9,272 nucleotides of DNA, taken from the NCBI GenBank assembly GCA_023448955.1, contig JAEXJU010000270.1:1-9272 (forward strand), written 5' to 3'. The notes below the pieces were generated by a model. It saw nothing but the letters and a program-made list of their open reading frames with translations, was not told where the DNA came from and made no database searches. Both the position numbers and the translations under genes were made by a program. This DNA is from Bacteroidota bacterium (GTDB lineage Bacteria > Bacteroidota > Bacteroidia > Flavobacteriales > Weeksellaceae). Below are positions 1 through 5,452 of the stretch, one piece after another; position 1 is the first letter of the stretch, and each line of letters opens with the position of its first letter.

Positions 1-46
1 CTGCTAGGCTGCTGGTTTTTATAAAGGTTTTTCTGTTGATAATCAT
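1..46 (-). CDS. DUF1501 family protein, N-terminal fragment (cut by window edge)
   Basis: An ATG on the minus strand at 46-44 opens a frame that runs off the left edge and reads MIINRKTFIKTSSLA. It starts 11 nt after the DUF1800 stop codon, so the two genes are almost certainly co-transcribed. The N-terminus resembles the twin-arginine-like signal that begins many DUF1501 proteins (basic pair, x, F-[LI]-K, then a hydrophobic stretch), although here the pair is Arg-Lys, not Arg-Arg. DUF1501 genes commonly lie directly downstream of DUF1800 genes in Bacteroidota and Planctomycetota. DUF1501 proteins belong to the alkaline-phosphatase/sulfatase-like fold group and are mostly uncharacterised exported proteins. 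Only 15 codons are visible, so the family name rests on gene order plus the signal-like start. Confidence 0.6.
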   Translation of the reverse strand, partial: MIINRKTFIKTSSLA

Positions 47-57
47 AATAAGAATTT

Positions 58-1422
58 TTAACAAAGTTGATAATCCGGTGTAGACATAATGCTAATCAGA
101 AGATGTTTCCTGCTCTTATCTGCATTGAACTGTGTAAGCGTGTTTTTGATCTCGCTTTTAGGTTTTGCAAGTAAGATATTAAACAGATCCTGATTCAGCA
201 GCTTTTCAATCCTGTCCCAGTGAATGGTTATCGGGTTTTGCTTTTGATTGACAATCAGGTTTCTTTCGGCTTTTCCCATATTCACATCATCATTGGATTT
301 CGGTTCGATATCAAGCGTTTTGTAACCAGCCATCACCAGCGGAATTCTCATTCTCAGCAAAAGAGTTGATGTGTCTATCCATTCTGTTCCGGAAGGCCAG
401 CCGGCTACGTTGGGCGGTTGCAAAAGTTCCTGACCGAGTATTTTCTCGAATTTATAAACCGTGTCTTTTTCTTCCGCATCCATCGGTAAAATCCTTCTGA
501 TTCCAACTATAAGCTCAACCGGCGATTTTATCTTTGATCCGATATTACTTTCGGAATAAAACCATTCCGATAGGAAGATGGCGTCCATCAGCGTCATTAT
601 ATCATATTTGGAAGTGTAAAATTTCTGAGCTAAGAATTTTACATTTTTTTCATCAGGATTTTCATTAACCAAAAATCGATAAATCTTCCTTGTGATAAAT
701 TCTGCACATTCAGGCTTTTCTAAAATAATATTGATGATGTCATTCCCATCAAAATTTCCTTTTTTTCCGAGAAATTCTTTTTCTCCTTCATCGTGCTGCT
801 TTTCATTATCCCGAAATTCACCTGTTTTATTATAGCTCCAGCCGGTAAAAGCCTTGGCAGATTCCCGCACATCTTTTTCTGTATAATTTCCTCTGCCTAA
901 AGTAAAGAGTTCCATCAGCTCTCTTGCAAAATTTTCATTGGGATTGGCTTTCTTATTCTGCTGATTGTTGAGAAAGTTAAGCATAGCCGGAGTTTTGGAA
1001 ACTTCGAACACAAGATCGCGGAAATTTCCGAGTGCATTTTCTCTGAAGATTTCGATGATTTCTTTATTGAATAATGAATTCTGTATTCTTGTGGCAAAAT
1101 GACCGTGCCAGAAAAGCGCCATTTTCTCTCTCAATTGGCTAGCAGAATCAATCATTTTGGCTTGCCACACTTTGCTGATGGAAAGATTATAACTTTTGTT
1201 AAATTGATTCAAAGGTTTTTTGTCAGTCGCTTGTGACATTTCCTGATATTCTTCCGGACTCAAAGGTTGTATGTCGGTTTCGAGTGCGCTGTAATCCGAA
1301 GTATTTTTTAAAAAATTATAGACTTTTTTGGGATCAGCTGTTTTGTAATTCTCAAGATCCTCGTGATATATGCCAAAACCAGCTCTTGAAACTAGATGTT
1401 TATTTTTCAGAAAGTTATCCAT
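58..1422 (-). CDS. DUF1800 domain-containing protein
   Basis: The 454-residue protein is a full-length member of the DUF1800 family, whose biochemical role is not established. Visible hallmarks are the N-terminal H-L-x-x-R-A-G-F-G (residues 9-17), F-W-H-G-H-F-A-T-R (104-112), the most diagnostic block P-N-E-N-F-A-R-E-L-M-E-L-F-T-L-G followed by Y-T-E-x-D-V and A-F-T-G-W (161-195), and P-P-N-V-A-G-W-P (336-343). The C-terminus ends in the usual S-x-P-D-Y-Q-L-C pattern, so it is not truncated. No clear signal peptide is visible. The start at 1422 is secure because the only nearby upstream in-frame ATG (1431) is followed at once by TAG. It is followed 11 nt later by the probable DUF1501 gene, the pairing normally seen. 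The partner's export-type N-terminus suggests an envelope role, but that is inference. Confidence 0.88.
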   Translation of the reverse strand: MDNFLKNKHLVSRAGFGIYHEDLENYKTADPKKVYNFLKNTSDYSALETDIQPLSPEEYQEMSQATDKKPLNQFNKSYNLSISKVWQAKMIDSASQLREKMALFWHGHFATRIQNSLFNKEIIEIFRENALGNFRDLVFEVSKTPAMLNFLNNQQNKKANPNENFARELMELFTLGRGNYTEKDVRESAKAFTGWSYNKTGEFRDNEKQHDEGEKEFLGKKGNFDGNDIINIILEKPECAEFITRKIYRFLVNENPDEKNVKFLAQKFYTSKYDIMTLMDAIFLSEWFYSESNIGSKIKSPVELIVGIRRILPMDAEEKDTVYKFEKILGQELLQPPNVAGWPSGTEWIDTSTLLLRMRIPLVMAGYKTLDIEPKSNDDVNMGKAERNLIVNQKQNPITIHWDRIEKLLNQDLFNILLAKPKSEIKNTLTQFNADKSRKHLLISIMSTPDYQLC

Positions 1423-1637
1423 AATCTACATTTATCTTTTGGAGTGAAATTGTCACCATTGGTTAAATCAAAAATGATGAAATGTCAGTTTGCGAATTTG
1501 ATTTTAATATTTTTTTATGATTTTAAATAATTGAAAATTAGGAATTTGTTTAAGTATATGTTAGATCATTGAAACAAATTATTTTTTTTGGCACGGAATT
1601 TACAATGTCTGTTTTGTAAAATTTAAAATTTAAAAAT
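1423..1637. other. A/T-rich divergent intergenic region
   Basis: These 215 bases separate the minus-strand DUF1800 gene from the plus-strand beta-barrel gene and must hold both start regions. They are strongly A/T-rich and contain no convincing ORF, hairpin or repeat. A candidate promoter for the beta-barrel gene is listed separately. For the DUF1800 gene, the best minus-strand -7 candidate is CATTTTTG (complement of 1469-1476, one mismatch to TAnnTTTG), but I find no matching -33 element, so I do not call it. Confidence 0.5.
1587..1616 (+). promoter_or_regulatory. Candidate promoter of the beta-barrel gene
   Basis: TTTG at 1587-1590 lies 18 bases before CTGTTTTG at 1609-1616, which fits the Bacteroidota -33/-7 layout in spacing. 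The -7 element lacks the TA of TAnnTTTG, so the match is only partial. The element ends 21 nt before the ATG, as at the other genes in the window. Confidence 0.35.
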
Positions 1638-2210
1638 ATGAAAACTTTAAAGCAATTGGTATTAGGTCTAGGGATTTTGGCTGGTGGAGTAGTTTCAGCT
1701 CAAAGTGCTGATATGACCAATATGTTCAAAGTAGGACTTAACGGTGGCGTATCTACAGGTGGTAACACATCTGCAAACCTTGGAGTAGATCTTTCTTATC
1801 AGAATCTGATTACACCGGGTTTTGGTCTTGGTATCGCAACAGGTTATAACCATTATTTTGGTAAAAATGCTACCATCAATGGTGTGAAAGTAGATAATAA
1901 TGACTTCGGGGTAATTCCTGTTGCAGCATTATTCAGAGTTTATCCTAAACAGATGGGTTTTTATTTTGGTGCAGATCTGGGTTACGGTTTTATCGTAGGC
2001 GATGATAAAGTTGCTAAAAATATTAATGTAGACAGACCAGACGGCGGTTTCTACATCAAGCCTGAAATCGGATATCATAACCGTGACTGGAACTTTTTTG
2101 TACAGTATAACAAAACCTTTACAGGAGACAAAGGACAAATTGCAGATCAGGATTACAATGCCGGAGCAATCGGTGTTGGATTCGACTACAACATTCCTTT
2201 AGGAAAATAA
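1638..2210 (+). CDS. Small outer-membrane beta-barrel protein
   Basis: The 190-residue product begins with a Sec signal peptide: basic MKTLKQ, a hydrophobic core to about residue 19, and likely cleavage in the V-S-A-Q-S region (19-23). The mature part has short alternating polar/hydrophobic segments rich in Gly, Tyr and Phe, roughly at 31-40, 46-54, 62-74, 88-101, 106-117, 136-146, 150-161 and 173-187. That is about eight potential transmembrane beta-strands, the size of an OmpA/OmpW-like eight-stranded barrel (the broad OMP_b-brl class). It should sit in the outer membrane. No substrate or enzymatic motif is visible and no specific function can be given. The gene is flanked by its own candidate promoter and a strong terminator, so it is probably monocistronic. 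The ATG at 1638 is chosen because it starts the signal peptide and follows a typical A/T-rich flavobacterial leader. Confidence 0.82.
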   Translation: MKTLKQLVLGLGILAGGVVSAQSADMTNMFKVGLNGGVSTGGNTSANLGVDLSYQNLITPGFGLGIATGYNHYFGKNATINGVKVDNNDFGVIPVAALFRVYPKQMGFYFGADLGYGFIVGDDKVAKNINVDRPDGGFYIKPEIGYHNRDWNFFVQYNKTFTGDKGQIADQDYNAGAIGVGFDYNIPLGK

Positions 2211-2222
2211 TCATTTGTTAAG

Positions 2223-2240
2223 AAAAGCGTAATGCTTTTT
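2223..2240 (+). terminator. Weak hairpin after the beta-barrel gene
   Basis: AAAAGC (2223-2228) and GCTTTT (2234-2239) form a 6-bp stem around GTAAT, followed by further T. It lies 12 nt after the stop codon. The stem is short and has only two G-C pairs, so it is at most a first, leaky terminator or a 3'-end stabilising hairpin ahead of the stronger one at 2268. Confidence 0.3.
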
Positions 2241-2267
2241 TATAACAGAGTAATCAAACTATGACAC

Positions 2268-2306
2268 AATTAACGCCTTTATTAACTTGAAGGCGTTAAT
2301 TTTTTT
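2268..2306 (+). terminator. Rho-independent terminator of the beta-barrel gene
   Basis: A perfect 12-bp inverted repeat (2268-2279 with 2290-2301, core AACGCCTT/AAGGCGTT) encloses a 10-nt loop and runs into a T tract to 2306. It separates the beta-barrel gene from the YceI gene. Confidence 0.82.
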
Positions 2307-2349
2307 AAAAACTTATCATACATCAATAATAATTTTGAATGATTCTAAT

Positions 2350-2357
2350 TAGATTTG
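2350..2357 (+). promoter_or_regulatory. Promoter -7 element of the yceI-like gene
   Basis: TAGATTTG is a perfect match to the Bacteroidota -7 consensus TAnnTTTG and ends 20 nt before the ATG. No good -33 TTTG lies at the normal distance: the nearest, at 2334-2337, is only 12 bases away. Either the -33 contact is weak or the element depends on the A/T-rich upstream DNA. Confidence 0.55.
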
Positions 2358-2377
2358 CATAGTTAAATTTTTAAAAA

Positions 2378-2944
2378 ATGAAAAAAGTATTATTATTAGG
2401 CGTTTTGGTTAGTGGATTAGCATTTGGACAGACAAAAAAACTGGCAAGTTCAGATGTACACTGGTGGGGTTATAAAATTGCAAAAACAGAAGCATCTTCA
2501 CACGATGGAACTGTAAATGTAAAATCTGGAAACCTTGTTCTTAAAAATGGTTCTGTAGTAGGAGGAGAGTTTGTGTTGGATATGACAACGATCAACGCAA
2601 CAGACCTTTCCGGAGAATATCAGGGAAAACTTAACGGACACCTTAAAAACGGAGATTTCTTTGAAGTTGAGAAGTATCCTACAGCTACTTACAAAATCAC
2701 TTCTGTTAAGAAAAACGCAAGCAAAGATTACAATTTCGTTGTAAATGGAAATCTTACAGTAAAAGGAAAAACCAATCCGGTTTCTTTCCCTGCGAAAATT
2801 ACAGCTAAAAATGGTGTGGTAACTTTGGAATCTGATAAGTTTTCTTTTGACAGACAAAAATTCGATGTAGCTTATAAATCTACAATGCAAGACGTTTTGG
2901 TAAAAGACGATGTTGATTTGAAAGTGAAAATCAGCGTAAAATAA
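2378..2944 (+). CDS. YceI family protein (periplasmic lipocalin-like)
   Basis: The 188-residue protein has an N-terminal Sec signal (MKKVLLLGVLVSGLAFG, cleavage near Q18) and then a YceI domain over the whole mature part. Diagnostic features are the early S-x-V-x-W-W-G-Y (25-32), the central block G-H-L-K-N-G-D-F-F-E-V-E-K-Y-P (87-101), the N-G-x-L-T-V-K-G-K-T-N-P-V block (123-135) and the late F-S-F-D-R block (155-159). YceI proteins form an extended lipocalin-like beta-barrel that binds a polyisoprenoid chain. In Gram-negative bacteria they are periplasmic and are often linked to isoprenoid handling or stress, but the ligand here is unknown. The gene has its own -7 element and terminator, and no respiratory or quinone gene is adjacent that would narrow the role. 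Confidence 0.92.
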   Translation: MKKVLLLGVLVSGLAFGQTKKLASSDVHWWGYKIAKTEASSHDGTVNVKSGNLVLKNGSVVGGEFVLDMTTINATDLSGEYQGKLNGHLKNGDFFEVEKYPTATYKITSVKKNASKDYNFVVNGNLTVKGKTNPVSFPAKITAKNGVVTLESDKFSFDRQKFDVAYKSTMQDVLVKDDVDLKVKISVK

Positions 2945-2966
2945 TTATCAAAATCATAGATAAATC

Positions 2967-2995
2967 AAGAGCAGAATTTTTTCTGCTCTTTTTTT
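2967..2995 (+). terminator. Rho-independent terminator of the yceI-like gene
   Basis: A perfect 10-bp stem, AAGAGCAGAA (2967-2976) with TTCTGCTCTT (2981-2990), has a TTTT loop and a T tract to 2995. It begins 22 nt after the YceI stop codon and ends 30 nt before the next start codon. Confidence 0.87.
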
Positions 2996-2999
2996 GTTT

Positions 3000-3007
3000 T
3001 ATTTTTG
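3000..3007 (+). promoter_or_regulatory. Candidate promoter -7 element of the hydrolase gene
   Basis: TATTTTTG matches TAnnTTTG fully and ends 18 nt before the TTG start, the same distance range as at neighbouring genes. A -33 contact at normal spacing would fall at about 2977-2980 (TTTT), inside the loop of the preceding terminator. The flanks are T-rich, so a chance match is possible. Confidence 0.42.
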
Positions 3008-3025
3008 AATCTCAAATCTTAAATT

Positions 3026-3667
3026 TTGAAATTATACACCATAAGCGGACTTGGAGCAGACGAAAAAGTTCTCGAAAAGCTTACTTTCAATTCAGAAATT
3101 GAGCCTGTTCACATTCCCTGGCTCATCCCGGAAAAAGATGAAGATTTTCATCACTATGTTGCCAGAATGTCAGCATTCATAGATGATTCCGAAGATTTTT
3201 ATCTCTTAGGTTATTCATTCGGCGGCATTATAGCACAGGAAATTCATAAGCTGAAACCAGCCAAAAAAATCGTTATTTTGGGAAGTATCCGTTCAGATTC
3301 GGAGAAATCAAAGTTTATAAAACTAGGACAAAAGACCAACGCAGTCCGATATGTTCCGCTTCGGATTTTAAATGACAAAAGCACATTTTTCTATGCTTTC
3401 TTCAGAAAGTTATTTGATCCGAAAAATCCCAAGCTCACACAATATTTCACAGTAAAAGATCCCTACTACTTAAAATGGTCTATGGACAAAGTCGCACATT
3501 GGAAATTCGATAAAATTCCGGATGTTATTCAGATTTTGGCAGATAAAGACATCGTTTTTCCAATCAAAAATTCCAAACCGGATTTTGTAATAAAAAATGC
3601 CACGCATCTTTTTCCAGTTACCAAAGCAAAAGAAGTTTCCGATTTTTTAAAAACTATATTTGTTTAA
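3026..3667 (+). CDS. Alpha/beta hydrolase, small, TTG start
   Basis: The 213-residue protein is a compact, probably cytoplasmic alpha/beta-hydrolase-fold enzyme. The nucleophile elbow G-Y-S-F-G is at 62-66, making Ser64 the nucleophile. The likely acid is Asp175 in A-D-K-D-x-x-F-P (172-179), and the likely base is His194 in A-T-H-L-F-P-V-T (192-199). The start is TTG at 3026: an in-frame TAA lies two codons upstream (3020-3022), and the next ATG would be Met48, past the conserved first strand and oxyanion-region segment (Y-T-I-S-G-L-G-A-D-E, 4-13). There is no signal peptide. Substrate cannot be predicted, because many such proteins are annotated only as alpha/beta hydrolases. A terminator separates it from the gene before it, and a structured G+C-rich element follows in place of an obvious terminator. 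Confidence 0.85.
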   Translation: MKLYTISGLGADEKVLEKLTFNSEIEPVHIPWLIPEKDEDFHHYVARMSAFIDDSEDFYLLGYSFGGIIAQEIHKLKPAKKIVILGSIRSDSEKSKFIKLGQKTNAVRYVPLRILNDKSTFFYAFFRKLFDPKNPKLTQYFTVKDPYYLKWSMDKVAHWKFDKIPDVIQILADKDIVFPIKNSKPDFVIKNATHLFPVTKAKEVSDFLKTIFV

Positions 3668-3702
3668 AATGATTTGATTTTTTTTCGAAGCATTTGACAA
3701 GA

Positions 3703-3831
3703 TTTGGGCGCCTTTATCCGCCTTCCACTCCCGCTTTTTTCTGCCATTGCGAAAGGAGAGTGGCTTTCTATAGAGACTTTGCCGTCCGCAATGGCAGAAA
3801 AAGAGCTCCGTTCAAGTCGGGGCGCGCTTCG
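3703..3831. repeat. Structured G+C-rich intergenic element (probable interspersed repeat)
   Basis: Between the hydrolase and sdaA lies a block visibly richer in G+C than its surroundings. It opens TTTGGGCGCC (3703-3712) and closes near GGGGCGCGCTTCGC (3818-3831). Its centre is a perfect 16-bp inverted repeat: 3736-3751 (TTTTTCTGCCATTGCG) pairs with 3787-3802. The 35-nt inner region contains a smaller GAAAG/CTTTC stem (3751-3755 with 3764-3768) and the palindrome TCTATAGA. The flanks of the long stem pair only imperfectly. No ORF fits it. The pattern is typical of short palindromic repeats scattered between genes in flavobacteria. The stem may also terminate hydrolase transcription, although no T tract follows it. 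Confidence 0.55.
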
Positions 3832-3882
3832 CAAAAAACAACATTGGTCTAAAAATCAGGTTTTAACAAATTAATTTTTCAG

Positions 3883-3915
3883 TTTGAGATAAGTTATAAA
3901 AATCAATTACATTTA
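3883..3915 (+). promoter_or_regulatory. Candidate promoter of sdaA
   Basis: TTTG (3883-3886) is followed after 21 bases by TACATTTA (3908-3915), which matches TAnnTTTG in all but the last base. The element ends 23 nt before the ATG. Confidence 0.5.
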
Positions 3916-3938
3916 CAGACAGTAATTTTTTAAATTTA

Positions 3939-5357
3939 ATGGAATCTATCAGTGTTTTCGACATTATAAAAATAGGAATTGGACCGTCATCTTCCCACAC
4001 AATGGGACCTTGGAACGCCGCAAAAATGTTTCTGGATCTGGTAAGAAGAAATCATCAGCTTACCGAAGTTAAAGAAGTTTTCGTAGAATTCTTTGGCTCA
4101 TTGGCCAAAACAGGTGTTGGTCACGGAACAGACATCGCAGGAATGTTGGGTTTGAGTGGCGAAAATTTCAGAACCATTGATACCAATAAGATTGATGAAA
4201 AAATTGAAAAAATAAAATCTGAACAAAAAATCAATCTTGGTGGAGAAATTTGGTTGCCATTTATTTACGGACATCATTTGATTCTCAACAAAGAAAAATC
4301 CCTGGATTTTCATCCAAACGGAATGATTTTCAAAGTTGTTTTCCAAAACGGAGAAGAGTTCAGCCAGGATTATTATTCTGTTGGAGGTGGTTTTGTAGCT
4401 ACAAAAGAAGATAACTCGATAGAGGAAAAATGTATAAGAACTTTATATCCTTGCCATCATGGAAGCGATATTCTTAAATACTGTGAAAAACTGAATGTCA
4501 GTAAAATCTCGGATCTGGTTTTCCTTAATGAAGAATCTTGGAGAACTCAGGAAGAAACCCGTGAGAAAGCGCTCGAAATCTGGGATAATATTAAAGATTG
4601 TGTCTATAAAAGTATTAACAAAAAAGGAATACTTCCAGGCGGTCTCAATGTCACAAGGCGTGCTTCCGAAATGAATGAAAAATTGCTTGGAACTCAAATC
4701 TATAAAAATAAAAACGAGTGGTTTGAAATGGTTAAAAACCAAGAAAAAACCTTCAGTTCTGTCACCAAATGGGTTTCCTGTTTTGCACTTGCTGTGAATG
4801 AAGAGAATGCTTCTTTTGGCAGAATCATAACGGCACCAACCAATGGCGCAAGCGGTGTGATTCCCGCAGTATTGATGTATGCGCAGACCTTCACAGAATT
4901 TAATTCCGAAGAAGATATTATCAGGTTTTTGTTGGTTGCGGGAGAAATAGGAACTATTTTCAAAAAAAATGCGACCATTTCCGCTGCAATGGGTGGTTGT
5001 CAGGCAGAAGTTGGCGTTTCATCAGCAATGGCAGCAGCAGGACTTACAGAGATCTCCGGCGGAACACCCGGACAAGTTCTGATGGCTGCAGAAATCGCTA
5101 TGGAACATCATCTGGGTCTCACGTGCGATCCTATTGGTGGATTAGTTCAGATTCCCTGCATTGAAAGAAATTCTATGGGTGCAATGAAAGCCATCACTGC
5201 AGCATCACTGGCGTTGGATGGCGACCCGACAAAAGCAAAAGTGTCTCTGGATAGTGTTATCAAATCGATGTGGGAAACGGCATTGGATATGAACTCAAAA
5301 TATAAGGAAACATCCGAAGGCGGACTTGCTGTTGCAGTGAATGTGGCGGAATGCTAA
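3939..5357 (+). CDS. sdaA: L-serine ammonia-lyase (single-chain, iron-sulfur)
   Basis: This 472-residue enzyme deaminates L-serine to pyruvate and ammonia in the cytoplasm using a [4Fe-4S] cluster in place of PLP. The N-terminal beta domain carries the P-S-S-S-H-T-M-G-P signature (16-24) and G-H-G-T-D (61-65). The C-terminal alpha domain carries A-P-T-N-G-A-S-G-V-I-P-A (299-310). Cluster-ligand cysteines are Cys354 (G-G-C-Q-A-E), Cys396 (T-C-D-P-I-G-G) and Cys407 (I-P-C-I-E-R-N). Their spacings of 42 and 11 are, as I recall it, those of the structurally known Legionella enzyme. The last residue is Cys472, matching the C-terminal cysteine that in that enzyme reaches into the active site and occupies the free cluster position. 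Length fits the type with both domains fused. It appears monocistronic; no serine transporter or regulator is next to it. Confidence 0.95.
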   Translation: MESISVFDIIKIGIGPSSSHTMGPWNAAKMFLDLVRRNHQLTEVKEVFVEFFGSLAKTGVGHGTDIAGMLGLSGENFRTIDTNKIDEKIEKIKSEQKINLGGEIWLPFIYGHHLILNKEKSLDFHPNGMIFKVVFQNGEEFSQDYYSVGGGFVATKEDNSIEEKCIRTLYPCHHGSDILKYCEKLNVSKISDLVFLNEESWRTQEETREKALEIWDNIKDCVYKSINKKGILPGGLNVTRRASEMNEKLLGTQIYKNKNEWFEMVKNQEKTFSSVTKWVSCFALAVNEENASFGRIITAPTNGASGVIPAVLMYAQTFTEFNSEEDIIRFLLVAGEIGTIFKKNATISAAMGGCQAEVGVSSAMAAAGLTEISGGTPGQVLMAAEIAMEHHLGLTCDPIGGLVQIPCIERNSMGAMKAITAASLALDGDPTKAKVSLDSVIKSMWETALDMNSKYKETSEGGLAVAVNVAEC

Positions 5358-5396
5358 TATTAATTTTACTTAATAAAGAATCGTTAAAAAAGCTGC

Positions 5397-5430
5397 TTGA
5401 TTATTATCAAAAATAAAATTCGTATCTTTG
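5397..5430 (+). promoter_or_regulatory. Promoter of the DEAD-box helicase gene
   Basis: TATCTTTG (5423-5430) is a perfect TAnnTTTG -7 element ending 22 nt before the ATG. A TTG at 5397-5399 lies 23 bases upstream, at the long end of the allowed spacing. No terminator is visible between sdaA and this promoter, so some read-through from sdaA is possible. Confidence 0.65.
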
Positions 5431-5452
5431 CCGGAAATTAGACGATCTTTAA

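Noticed and set aside
1469..1476. Minus-strand -7 element (CATTTTTG) for the DUF1800 gene
   Set aside because: It has one mismatch and no -33 element at the right distance in a very A/T-rich region, so it is not supported well enough to annotate.
2498..2890. Antisense open frame of 130 codons opposite the yceI-like gene
   Set aside because: The sense strand encodes a textbook YceI protein with signal peptide. The antisense product is Ile/Phe/Ser/Cys-rich with no family features.
3703..3831. CRISPR array, tRNA or riboswitch in the sdaA upstream gap
   Set aside because: There are no regularly spaced direct repeats, no cloverleaf or T-loop sequence, and no riboswitch core I recognise. One long stem alone fits an interspersed palindrome better.
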